Below are positions 1-5,740 of a stretch of DNA of 5,740 nt, piece after piece; within the stretch, counting starts at the first letter, position 1; the number at the start of each line of letters is the position of its first letter. The notes beneath the pieces were generated by a model. It did no database searches. It saw nothing but the letters and a program-made list of their open reading frames with translations, and was not told the DNA's origin. The translations under genes and the position numbers were made by a program. Source of the stretch: an uncultured Clostridia bacterium (GTDB lineage Bacteria > Bacillota > Clostridia > Oscillospirales > CAG-272); assembly GCA_947306035.1 (NCBI GenBank), contig CAMZFG010000080.1, positions 1 through 5,740 on the forward strand, in the 5' to 3' direction.

Positions 1-528
1 CCTGCCGCCGCGCGGGTGCGGGCTCTTTGTCAGGTGGCCATGGCCGCGGCGATCATCACGGTGTGCGCTTTCATCACGGTGCCGTTCTCGGCGGTGCCTT
101 TCACCATGCAGACTTTCGGCGTTTTTCTTTGTCTGCTGCTGCTCGGCGGCAAAAAGGGAACGGCCGCCGTGGCGGTCTATCTGGCGATCGGCGCCGTGGG
201 CGCGCCCGTTTTTTCCGGCTTTCGGGGCGGCGCGGGCGTGCTGGTGGGGCCCACGGGCGGCTACCTGTGGGGCTTTCTCGCGCTGGCGCTGCTGTATCTG
301 CTGTGTGAAAGGTTCTGCCGGCGGCGCGTACTGCTCGAATCCTTTTTGCTCATCGGCGGCCTTTTGCTTTGCTATCTCGCGGGCACGCTGTGGTTCGTGC
401 ATCTCACGGGCCGCACCGCGGGCGAGGCGCTTTTGCTCTGCGTCGTGCCCTATATCCTGCCGGATCTGCTCAAACTGTATCTGGCCTGCTTCATCACGCT
501 GCGCGTGCGGAAAGCGATCGACCGCTGA
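1..528 (+). CDS. bioY: BioY family biotin ECF transporter S component, 5' partial
   Basis: This is the membrane substrate-binding (S) subunit of an energy-coupling factor transporter, which binds biotin and works with an EcfA/EcfA'/EcfT module in the cytoplasmic membrane. The protein is almost wholly hydrophobic, with about six predicted membrane segments. Counting from the GTG at 16, it carries the BioY hallmarks AVPFTMQTF (about residues 26-34) and GAPVFSGFRGG followed by GPTGGYLWGF (about 62-87), and it ends with the usual LPDLLKLYLA helix. The frame is open to base 1 (PAAAR precedes the GTG at 16), and BioY proteins normally have more residues before the first helix. The true start is therefore probably upstream of the window; the GTG at 16 and the ATG at 40 are less likely starts. 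No ECF ATPase or biotin-synthesis gene is visible. The stop lies only 14 bases before the glcK -35 element, with no terminator between them. The family call is firm; biotin specificity is inferred from the family. Confidence 0.9.
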   Translation, partial: PAAARVRALCQVAMAAAIITVCAFITVPFSAVPFTMQTFGVFLCLLLLGGKKGTAAVAVYLAIGAVGAPVFSGFRGGAGVLVGPTGGYLWGFLALALLYLLCERFCRRRVLLESFLLIGGLLLCYLAGTLWFVHLTGRTAGEALLLCVVPYILPDLLKLYLACFITLRVRKAIDR

Positions 529-542
529 ATGCGCGGCCCCTC

Positions 543-571
543 TTGACTTTGCGCGTACACGGGGATATAAT
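543..571 (+). promoter_or_regulatory. sigma-A promoter of glcK
   Basis: The -35 element TTGACT (543-548) and a perfect -10 TATAAT (566-571) are separated by exactly 17 bases. The expected transcription start is about 578, giving a leader of roughly 35 bases before the glcK ATG. It is one of two clear AT-rich promoter islands in a GC-rich background. Function is inferred from the match to consensus. Confidence 0.85.
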
Positions 572-598
572 GGAACTGTTGCTGAAAAACTTTGAAAC

Positions 599-603
599 AG
601 AGG
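599..603 (+). promoter_or_regulatory. ribosome binding site fixing the glcK start
   Basis: AGAGG lies 9 bases before the ATG at 613. It downgrades the in-frame TTG at 592, which lies upstream of this site and has no comparable site before it, and whose extra residues do not resemble a ROK N-terminus. Confidence 0.75.
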
Positions 604-612
604 TATAAAGTT

Positions 613-1584
613 ATGTCTTATCGCATCGGCATCGACCTCGGCGGCACCAACATCGCCGGGGGCATCGTCAACGAGAATTATCGGATCGTGGCCAAGGCCA
701 GCGTGCCCACGGGCGTCGGTGAACGCACCGCCGAGGGCATTGCCGCCGCCATTGCCGATCTTTGCGCCGCGCTCGCCGCAAAGGCGGGCGTGACCCTTTC
801 CGACATCGGGGCCGTCGGCATCGCGAGCCCCGGTATCGCAGATCATGACAACGGCGTCGTGGTCTATTCCTGCAATCTGCCTTTCCGCAATTTCGCCATC
901 GTCGACCTGGTGCGCAAAGCCACCGGCGTTGCCAACGTGCACGTGGAGAACGACGCCAACGCGGCGGCGTGGGGAGAGGCGGTCGCCGGCGCGGCGCGCG
1001 GCACCAAAAACTCGGTCATGATCACGCTCGGCACCGGCGTGGGCGGCGGCGTCATCATTGACGGCCGCGTGTTTTCCGGCTTCAATTTCGCGGGCACGGA
1101 ACTCGGCCACGTGGTCATCGAGCAGGGCGGCGCTCTGTGCGGCTGCGGCCGCCGCGGGTGCTGGGAAGCGTACAGCTCCGCCACGGGTCTGATCCGCATG
1201 ACCCGCGAAAAAACGGAGGCCTGCAAAAAGGAAGGCCGCGCCACGCTGCTTGAAAAAGTCGCCGCCGAAGAGGGCAAGATCTCCGGCAAAACGGCCTTTG
1301 TCGCCATGCGGCAGGGCGACGCGGCGGCAAAAGAAGTGGTCGACCTGTACGCCCGCTATTTAGCCACCGGCATCACCAATATGATCAACATTTTCCAGCC
1401 CGAAGTCCTGTCCATCGGCGGCGGCATCTCGGGCGAAAAGCAGGGCTTGCTCGATCTGATCGTGCCGCAGATCAACGCCGAACAGTACGGCAGCGGTTAC
1501 GTGACCCCCACCCGCATCTGCATCGCCGAACTCGGCAACGACGCCGGCATCATCGGCGCGGCGTTTCTCGGCATTTCTCTCTGA
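613..1584 (+). CDS. glcK: ROK family glucokinase
   Basis: This cytoplasmic ATP-dependent sugar kinase most likely phosphorylates glucose to glucose-6-phosphate at the entry to glycolysis. The product is 323 residues, the usual ROK kinase size. Visible motifs in order are the N-terminal phosphate-binding loop IGIDLGGTN (5-13), the catalytic segment ENDANAA with the presumed base D114, a second glycine-rich phosphate loop GTGVGGG (140-146), ELGH (163-166), and the zinc motif CGCGRRGC (176-183). H166, C176, C178 and C183 are the expected zinc ligands, and E185 closes the ROK signature. A further glycine-rich segment (SIGGGISG) sits near the C-terminus. No helix-turn-helix precedes the kinase domain, so this is an enzyme rather than a ROK repressor. 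It has its own consensus promoter and is closed by a terminator, so it is monocistronic apart from possible read-through from bioY. Glucose specificity is inferred from overall similarity to Firmicutes GlcK; another hexose cannot be excluded. Confidence 0.92.
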   Translation: MSYRIGIDLGGTNIAGGIVNENYRIVAKASVPTGVGERTAEGIAAAIADLCAALAAKAGVTLSDIGAVGIASPGIADHDNGVVVYSCNLPFRNFAIVDLVRKATGVANVHVENDANAAAWGEAVAGAARGTKNSVMITLGTGVGGGVIIDGRVFSGFNFAGTELGHVVIEQGGALCGCGRRGCWEAYSSATGLIRMTREKTEACKKEGRATLLEKVAAEEGKISGKTAFVAMRQGDAAAKEVVDLYARYLATGITNMINIFQPEVLSIGGGISGEKQGLLDLIVPQINAEQYGSGYVTPTRICIAELGNDAGIIGAAFLGISL

Positions 1585-1590
1585 TCCAGC

Positions 1591-1615
1591 AAAAGGGCGC
1601 GTCCGCGCCCTTTTT
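1591..1615 (+). terminator. intrinsic terminator after glcK
   Basis: The stem GGGCGC/GCGCCC (1595-1600 with 1605-1610) has a GTCC loop, is extended by AAAA opposite TTTT, and is followed by five T residues (1611-1615). It begins 7 bases after the glcK stop and insulates the polysaccharide promoter from glcK transcription. Confidence 0.9.
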
Positions 1616-1621
1616 CGCTGT

Positions 1622-1707
1622 GCCGCGTCCGCCGAAATTTGAGTGTTGACAATTCAAAAACAGTATGATATACTATATAATACCTCTGCAATTTCGGCGC
1701 GTGCGGC
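1622..1707. repeat. inverted repeat bracketing the polysaccharide promoter
   Basis: The left arm 1622-1639 (GCCGC gtc CGCCGAAATT) and right arm 1690-1707 (AATTTCGGCG cgt GCGGC) are reverse complements at 15 of 18 positions. The inner 10 bp match perfectly and the three mismatches form one symmetric block. The 50 bp between the arms hold the whole -35/-10 region. The left arm lies between the glcK terminator and the -35, and the right arm starts about 9 bases after the expected transcription start. The repeat itself is seen directly; a role as a recombination site or paired operator is inference. Confidence 0.6.
1646..1674 (+). promoter_or_regulatory. sigma-A promoter of the polysaccharide operon
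   Basis: A perfect -35 TTGACA (1646-1651) and -10 TATACT (1669-1674) are 17 bases apart. A TG at 1666-1667 gives an extended -10. The expected start is near 1681, leaving a leader of about 70 bases before the dehydratase ATG. A second TATAAT at 1676-1681 is too far from the -35 (24 bases) to be the primary -10. The promoter lies entirely between the arms of the inverted repeat. Confidence 0.85.
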
Positions 1708-1733
1708 GCTTTATCGATTTTACCGAGTTTTGA

Positions 1734-1738
1734 AAGGA
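1734..1738 (+). promoter_or_regulatory. ribosome binding site fixing the dehydratase start
   Basis: AAGGA within GAAAGGAAG (1732-1740) precedes the ATG at 1751 with a 12-base spacer, slightly long but the only plausible site. The frame stays open upstream to a GTG at 1643, but that codon lies upstream of the -35 and cannot be used from this promoter. Confidence 0.65.
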
Positions 1739-1750
1739 AGTCTTACAGGC

Positions 1751-3610
1751 ATGTACCCCTCGCTGAAAAGGCCGATCAAAATACTGGTCCTGATCCTGCT
1801 CGACGTCGCCTCGTTCTTCGCGGCGCTGGCCGCATCCGTTCTTCTGACGCCGGCGTATTTCCGGGATCGTCTTGTGTTTTTGCTGATCGCTTTTTGTACG
1901 GCGGCCGTTTCGTTCGTGGTGGGGCAGCTCTACCGTCTGCCCGTCTTTACCGCCGGCTTTGCCGAACTGGTGCGCATCACCTGCTCCGTCATGGGCATGA
2001 GCGTCATTCTGATCCTCATACAGGCCGTCTTTTCCGTCACCACGTGGATCGAACTTTGGCTGTTCCTTCTGTTCTTCTTCTATTTCGTGTTGTGCTGCCG
2101 TTTTTCGGGGCGCGTGTGGCGCTCGCTGCGCTATCGGCAGCAGGCCTATAAAAAGTACGTGCGCGTCATGATCGTGGGCGGCGGCGACGCCGGCACCTCG
2201 GTCATCCGCGAGATGAAGACCTCCAAAAAGACCCACTATCTGCCCGTTTGCGTCATTGACGACGACAAGAACAAGTGGTATCAGCGCATCATGGACGTGC
2301 CCGTGGCGGGCGGCCGGACGCGCATGGCCGAAATGGCCGTCAAATACAACGTGGCCGAGATCTTTATCACCATTCCGTCGGCTACGCCCGCCGCCGTGCA
2401 GGATATCTGCGGCATCTGCGCCCGCATCGGCCTGCCGGTGCGCATTCTGCCCGGCGTGTACGAAATGCTGACGGGCAAGCCCATGCTGGGGCAAATGCGC
2501 GACGTGGACGTGAGCGATCTGCTCGGGCGCGCCCCGGTCAAGGTCGACTACGACGCCGTTTGCGCTTACGTGCGCGGCCGTCGGGTGCTGGTCACGGGCG
2601 GCGGCGGCTCCATCGGCAGTGAACTGTGCCGGCAGATCGCCGCGCACGACCCGGCGCGTCTGGTCATTTTCGATATTTACGAGAACAACGCCTACGATAT
2701 CCAAATGGAACTGCGCCACGACTATCCCGCGCTCGACCTGCAGGTGCTGATCGGCAGCGTGCGCGACGAAAAGCGGGTGCGCGAGGTTTTTGAGGCCGAG
2801 CGGCCGGAACTGGTCTTTCACGCCGCGGCGCACAAGCACGTGCCGCTGATGGAAGTCAGCCCCAACGAGGCGGTCAAGAACAACGTGTTCGGCACCTACA
2901 ACGTGGCCAAAGCCGCGGGCGACTTCGGCACGGCGCGCTTCGTCATGATCTCGACGGATAAGGCGGTCAACCCCACCAACGTCATGGGCGCGACCAAGCG
3001 CATCTGCGAGATGATCATTCAGTATTTCGCCAGGCACACGAAAGGCACCGAATACGTGGCGGTGCGCTTCGGCAACGTGCTCGGCAGCAACGGCAGCGTC
3101 ATTCCGCTGTTCAAAAAGCAGATCGCCGCGGGCGGCCCCGTCACGGTGACGCACCCCGATATCATCCGCTACTTCATGACCATTCCCGAGGCGGCGGCGC
3201 TGGTGCTGCAGGCGGGCGCGTACGCCAAAGGCGGCGAGATCTTCGTGCTGGATATGGGCAAGCCCGTGCGCATTCTGGATCTGGCCGAAAACCTGATCCG
3301 CCTGTCCGGCTTCAAGCCCTACGAGGATATCAAGATCGAATTTACGGGCCTGCGCCCCGGCGAAAAACTTTATGAGGAGCTTTTGATGGACGAAGAGGGA
3401 TTGCAGTCCACCGCCAACCAAAAGATCCACATCGGGCGGCCGCTCTCCTTTGACGAGGCGGAGTTCCTCTCCGTGCTCGAGCAGTTGCGCGCGCAAATGG
3501 ACGACGATAAAAACGACTTGAAACCGCTGATCAAACGACTGGTGCCCACGTTCCGGCAGGCACCGACGCCCCCCGCTGCGGATCGGACCGGCGATCAAGA
3601 CCCATCTTGA
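1751..3610 (+). CDS. membrane-bound UDP-sugar 4,6-dehydratase (CapD/EpsC/PglF/WbpM type)
   Basis: This is an integral membrane nucleotide-sugar dehydratase, expected to convert UDP-GlcNAc to a 4-keto-6-deoxy intermediate, the first step toward bacillosamine-, QuiNAc- or FucNAc-type sugars in surface glycans. The 619-residue product fits the long form of the family. It has four membrane helices (about 9-32, 41-61, 74-97 and 99-117), then a first Rossmann domain with GGGDAG (143-148). The catalytic short-chain dehydrogenase domain follows, with the NAD loop GGGGSIG (283-289), HAAAHKHVPLME (357-368) and STDKAVNPTNVMGATK (401-416). The usual YxxxK pair is replaced by M412xxxK416, as known for long-form enzymes such as WbpM and PglF, with D403/K404 nearby. 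LRPGEK (534-539) is the conserved C-terminal motif. The gene is first in an operon with the Wzz/kinase gene 16 bases downstream. The exact product sugar cannot be read from sequence. Confidence 0.93.
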   Translation: MYPSLKRPIKILVLILLDVASFFAALAASVLLTPAYFRDRLVFLLIAFCTAAVSFVVGQLYRLPVFTAGFAELVRITCSVMGMSVILILIQAVFSVTTWIELWLFLLFFFYFVLCCRFSGRVWRSLRYRQQAYKKYVRVMIVGGGDAGTSVIREMKTSKKTHYLPVCVIDDDKNKWYQRIMDVPVAGGRTRMAEMAVKYNVAEIFITIPSATPAAVQDICGICARIGLPVRILPGVYEMLTGKPMLGQMRDVDVSDLLGRAPVKVDYDAVCAYVRGRRVLVTGGGGSIGSELCRQIAAHDPARLVIFDIYENNAYDIQMELRHDYPALDLQVLIGSVRDEKRVREVFEAERPELVFHAAAHKHVPLMEVSPNEAVKNNVFGTYNVAKAAGDFGTARFVMISTDKAVNPTNVMGATKRICEMIIQYFARHTKGTEYVAVRFGNVLGSNGSVIPLFKKQIAAGGPVTVTHPDIIRYFMTIPEAAALVLQAGAYAKGGEIFVLDMGKPVRILDLAENLIRLSGFKPYEDIKIEFTGLRPGEKLYEELLMDEEGLQSTANQKIHIGRPLSFDEAEFLSVLEQLRAQMDDDKNDLKPLIKRLVPTFRQAPTPPAADRTGDQDPS

Positions 3611-3626
3611 AAAGGAGCAAACGAAC

Positions 3627-5240
3627 ATGGAAGAAAATCAACGGGACAGCGGCGTCTCTTTAACGTTTCTGATCAATATTCTGCGCCGCCGCATCGTGTG
3701 GCTGCTGCTGGCCGCCGTCATCGGGGGCGGGGCGCTCTTTTGCTGGTGTCAGTTTCTGGCTACGCCGCGCTATTCGTCAACGGCTAAATTCCAGGTGGAG
3801 ATCCAGAATCCTACCGGAGACAGTTCATTGAGCCAGGCTTCTTCCTCTTATTTGTCCGGCGCTATTATGATCGCCGCCAACCGGGCGGAGGAAGTATCCG
3901 GCAACGTGTTTTTGACCAAAGTGAGCGAGGCTTATGAGGCGCGGACCGGCAAAAAACTATCGCCCGAGGCCATCAAGAGCCGCATTACCGTCAAAACGGT
4001 GCAGGAGACCTCTGCTTTTACCGTTAAGGTGAATGCCAACAACCCGCAAGAGGCTTACGAATTGCTGAAAGTGTTTGAAGATCTGATCCCGCCGTATTTT
4101 AATGTAGCAGATCCCGCCAGCGATCGGGGCAAACCGTCTCAAGTCATACTGATCGACACGGGTCACGCGGCCAAATCTCCCGATTTTCCCAACAAAAAAC
4201 TGATGACCGTGGCGGGTGCTGTCGGCGCCTTTGCTCTGCTGTATTTCGTTTTTTGGCTGGTGGCGGTCCTGGATAAGACCGTTTACGGCGAGGAGCATCT
4301 CAAAGAAAAATTCAAACAGCCCGTGGTCGGTTCCATTCCCGAATGGCACGTAGAAGGGGAGACCGCCAAGTGGACGCGGGCGGCCCGCCGCCTGATGCGC
4401 CGCGAAGGCAGCGAAGGGCAGACGACGAGCGGACGCTTTTATAAAGGGCGGCTGTTGAGCGACCAAACGCCGTTCTCCATTGCCGAATCTTTCAAGACCC
4501 TGCGTACCAACCTGACTTACGTGGCCACGGACGGGCAAACGCCCGTGTTCGGCGTAACGTCGGATTTTGCCGCTGCCGGCAAGAGTTTGGTCATTTCCAA
4601 CCTGGCGGTCAGCTTTGCGCAGCTCGGCAAAAAAGTGCTGCTGATCGACGCCGATATGCGCTGCCCCGTACAGCATCACATCTTTGACATTCACAAAAAG
4701 GCGCACGGCCTTTCCGAGGCATTGGCCGGTATCGAGACCGATCCGCTTGCCACCTGCGTGCTGCACGAGGTGCAGCCCGGACTTGACCTGATGGTCAGCG
4801 GTCACCGCCCGCCGAACCCCTCGGAACTGCTTTCTTCCGAGCGCATGGTGCAGTTGATAACCGCCGCGCGGGCGCAGTACGACTACGTGTTCATCGACCT
4901 GCCGCCGATCCTTGAAACGACCGACGCGGGCGTTCTCGCCACCGCGCTTTCCGGTTTCGTCATCGTGGTGCGTTCCGGTTACTCCAACATTGATTCGGTG
5001 GGCGCCGCCGTCGAGGGCATGTCCGCCATTCACGCCAACGTGGTGGGCTTCGTGCTCAACGACGTCAACCAGAAGCGCGGCTACGGCTACTACAGCCATT
5101 ACGGCAAGTACGGCAAATACAGCAAGTACAGCAAATACAATAAGTACAATCGCTATAATCGCTACGACACCGCCGCGCGATCTGCGCAGGAGAATGCCGA
5201 AGCGAAGCCGGAGACCGAAACGGACGACAAACAGGCATAA
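3627..5240 (+). CDS. fused Wzz-type chain-length regulator and BY-family tyrosine autokinase
   Basis: This is a membrane polysaccharide co-polymerase that controls glycan chain length and export through cyclic tyrosine autophosphorylation. Of its 537 residues, the N-terminal Wzz domain has helix 1 (about 23-43), an extracellular segment, a PDFP motif and helix 2 (about 193-215). The cytoplasmic kinase has ESFKTLR (a variant of the ExxRxxR oligomerisation motif), a P-loop ending AAAGKSL (315-321), Walker A' LLIDADMR (338-345) and Walker B FIDLPP (422-427). Eleven tyrosines lie between 486 and 513, followed by an acidic tail. It is shorter than Wzc (about 720 residues) but fused, unlike the split CapA/CapB pairs of many Firmicutes. 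The P-loop keeps K319 and S320 but lacks the usual GEGKST residues. AAAGGAG sits 9 bases before the ATG, and the gene is cotranscribed with the dehydratase. The Wzz half has visibly lower GC than the flanking genes. No cognate phosphatase is in the window. Confidence 0.92.
   Translation: MEENQRDSGVSLTFLINILRRRIVWLLLAAVIGGGALFCWCQFLATPRYSSTAKFQVEIQNPTGDSSLSQASSSYLSGAIMIAANRAEEVSGNVFLTKVSEAYEARTGKKLSPEAIKSRITVKTVQETSAFTVKVNANNPQEAYELLKVFEDLIPPYFNVADPASDRGKPSQVILIDTGHAAKSPDFPNKKLMTVAGAVGAFALLYFVFWLVAVLDKTVYGEEHLKEKFKQPVVGSIPEWHVEGETAKWTRAARRLMRREGSEGQTTSGRFYKGRLLSDQTPFSIAESFKTLRTNLTYVATDGQTPVFGVTSDFAAAGKSLVISNLAVSFAQLGKKVLLIDADMRCPVQHHIFDIHKKAHGLSEALAGIETDPLATCVLHEVQPGLDLMVSGHRPPNPSELLSSERMVQLITAARAQYDYVFIDLPPILETTDAGVLATALSGFVIVVRSGYSNIDSVGAAVEGMSAIHANVVGFVLNDVNQKRGYGYYSHYGKYGKYSKYSKYNKYNRYNRYDTAARSAQENAEAKPETETDDKQA
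5103..5165 (+). repeat. 7 x 9-nt tandem repeat coding the tyrosine tail
   Basis: Seven consecutive 9-base units encode GKY, GKY, SKY, SKY, NKY, NRY and NRY (residues 493-513 of the kinase). The first two units and the next two form an 18-base block that is repeated with only two G-to-A differences, which suggests duplication inside the tail. Every unit keeps the reading frame, so gain or loss of units would change the number of phosphorylatable tyrosines without breaking the protein. Confidence 0.85.
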
Positions 5241-5254
5241 GAGTGCCTCATACG

Positions 5255-5283
5255 AAAAAGCGGCTCGAAAGAGCCGCTTTTTT
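5255..5283. terminator. bidirectional intrinsic terminator
   Basis: The perfect stem GCGGCTC/GAGCCGC (5260-5266 with 5271-5277) has a GAAA tetraloop. It is flanked by AAAAA on the left and TTTTTT on the right, so either strand yields a hairpin followed by a T tract. It begins 14 bases after the kinase stop and ends 4 bases beyond the convergent spoVT stop, so it probably serves both operons. Confidence 0.93.
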
Positions 5284-5287
5284 GCTT

Positions 5288-5740
5288 TTAACTTTCCAGC
5301 TGCCGCCCGAGAAACCCCGCGGCCGTCAGCACCAGTTTGCACTCCGTTTCGGTGGGAGCCGCCTTGCTGTCGGCGGGGCAAAGCGCCGCCACGCAGCCGA
5401 CGAGGTCTCCCTCGGTCACGATGGGCATGGCGCAGCTGACGCAGAGCGAGCCGCCGTCGGCAAGCGGGTCTTTTTTCTCCTCGCCCTGCTGCCAGGTGTA
5501 AAGCGCGCGCCCTTCCATGATGCGATCCATGGCCTCGGAAAGGGATTTTTCGGCGTATTCCCGGCGCGGCACGCCCGCCGAGGCAATGACCGCGTCGCGG
5601 TCGGTGATGATAACGGCAAGACCGCAGGTACGGTGCAGGGTGTCGGCATATTCGGCGGCAAAAGAGGAAAGTTCGCCGATGGGGGAATACTTTTTGAAAA
5701 TGACCTCCCCCTCGCGGTCTGTATAGATCTCCAGCGGGTC
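5288..5740 (-). CDS. spoVT: stage V sporulation protein T, N-terminus outside window
   Basis: This is a transcriptional regulator that acts in the forespore, modulating sigma-G-dependent genes during endospore formation. The frame is open from the right edge (5740) to the TAA at 5288-5290, giving 150 residues. It starts DPLEIYTDREGEVIFKKYSP, the end of the AbrB-like swapped-hairpin DNA-binding domain and linker, and continues through AAEYADTLHRT into a GAF-like C-terminal domain. It ends TAAGFLGRQLES, closely resembling the Bacillus subtilis SpoVT ending as remembered. About 30 N-terminal residues, including most of the DNA-binding domain, should lie beyond 5740, matching a full length near 180. 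A GTG at 5572 is an internal codon and not a start. The gene converges on the polysaccharide operon and shares its terminator; its promoter is outside the window. The assignment is from recalled family sequence rather than a search, but the match spans the whole visible length. Confidence 0.92.
   Translation of the reverse strand, partial: DPLEIYTDREGEVIFKKYSPIGELSSFAAEYADTLHRTCGLAVIITDRDAVIASAGVPRREYAEKSLSEAMDRIMEGRALYTWQQGEEKKDPLADGGSLCVSCAMPIVTEGDLVGCVAALCPADSKAAPTETECKLVLTAAGFLGRQLES

Noticed and set aside
592..612. TTG at 592 as the glcK start
   Set aside because: The AGAGG site lies between it and the ATG at 613, and ROK kinases start only a few residues before the DLGGT loop.
1662..1674. 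Small palindrome AGTAT-GAT-ATACT over the -10 of the polysaccharide promoter, a possible operator
   Set aside because: Five-base arms in AT-rich promoter DNA are easily explained by the -10 sequence itself; no regulator is known for the site.
1643..1750. N-terminal extension of the dehydratase from the GTG at 1643
   Set aside because: It would begin upstream of the -35 of its own promoter, and the ATG at 1751 has a ribosome binding site and starts directly before the first membrane helix.
1708..1750. A riboswitch or attenuator in the leader of the dehydratase gene
   Set aside because: The leader is only about 70 bases and shows no stable hairpin followed by a T tract and no known aptamer pattern.
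1673..3628. A very long open frame on the minus strand (651 codons) opposite the dehydratase gene
   Set aside because: Its translation is rich in His, Arg, Ala and Asp, with no recognisable domain. It is the frame expected opposite a GC-rich, codon-biased gene, and the plus strand carries complete family motifs.
3957..5381. A long minus-strand open frame (474 codons) opposite the tyrosine kinase and overlapping the end of spoVT
   Set aside because: It is antisense to a kinase with Walker motifs intact, has low-complexity Val/Ala repeats opposite the tyrosine tail, and runs through the terminator. It has no support as a gene.
5572..5572. GTG at 5572 (minus strand) as the start of a short 94-residue protein
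   Set aside because: The same frame continues upstream to the window edge with clear SpoVT similarity, so this is an internal valine codon.

Overview
The window looks like chromosomal DNA from a GC-rich, endospore-forming member of the Firmicutes, most likely a clostridial lineage. The case rests on a SpoVT homologue (a regulator specific to spore formers), a Firmicutes-type ROK glucokinase with the zinc CxCGxxGC motif, strong AGGAGG-like ribosome binding sites, two near-consensus sigma-A promoters, and compact hairpin-plus-T terminators. Species cannot be determined from the sequence alone.

Layout from left to right. (1) Positions 1-528 hold the 3' part of bioY, the biotin-binding S component of an ECF vitamin transporter, entering from outside the window. 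(2) A consensus promoter at 543-571 drives the glucokinase gene glcK (613-1584), closed by a terminator at 1591-1615. (3) A second near-consensus promoter (1646-1674) drives two polysaccharide genes: a membrane-bound UDP-sugar 4,6-dehydratase of the CapD/EpsC/PglF/WbpM type (1751-3610) and, 16 bases on, a fused Wzz-type chain-length regulator and bacterial tyrosine kinase with a tyrosine-rich tail (3627-5240). (4) A strong bidirectional terminator at 5255-5283 separates this operon from spoVT, which converges on the minus strand (5288 to the right edge, N-terminus outside the window).

The dehydratase would make a 4-keto-6-deoxy UDP-HexNAc precursor for a surface glycan, and the Wzz/kinase would control polymerisation and export of that glycan. 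Glucokinase supplies glucose-6-phosphate and is at most indirectly linked. No glycosyltransferase, flippase, polymerase or phosphatase gene lies in the window.

The most interesting observation is an imperfect 18-bp inverted repeat (15 of 18 positions, including a perfect 10-bp core) whose arms lie at 1622-1639 and 1690-1707. They closely bracket the promoter of the polysaccharide operon. This is the geometry of an invertible (phase-variable) promoter, but it is an inference: no recombinase is present and chance cannot be excluded. Secondary points are the altered Walker A motif of the tyrosine kinase, its tandem 9-nt tyrosine-tail repeat, and the lower GC content of its Wzz half.
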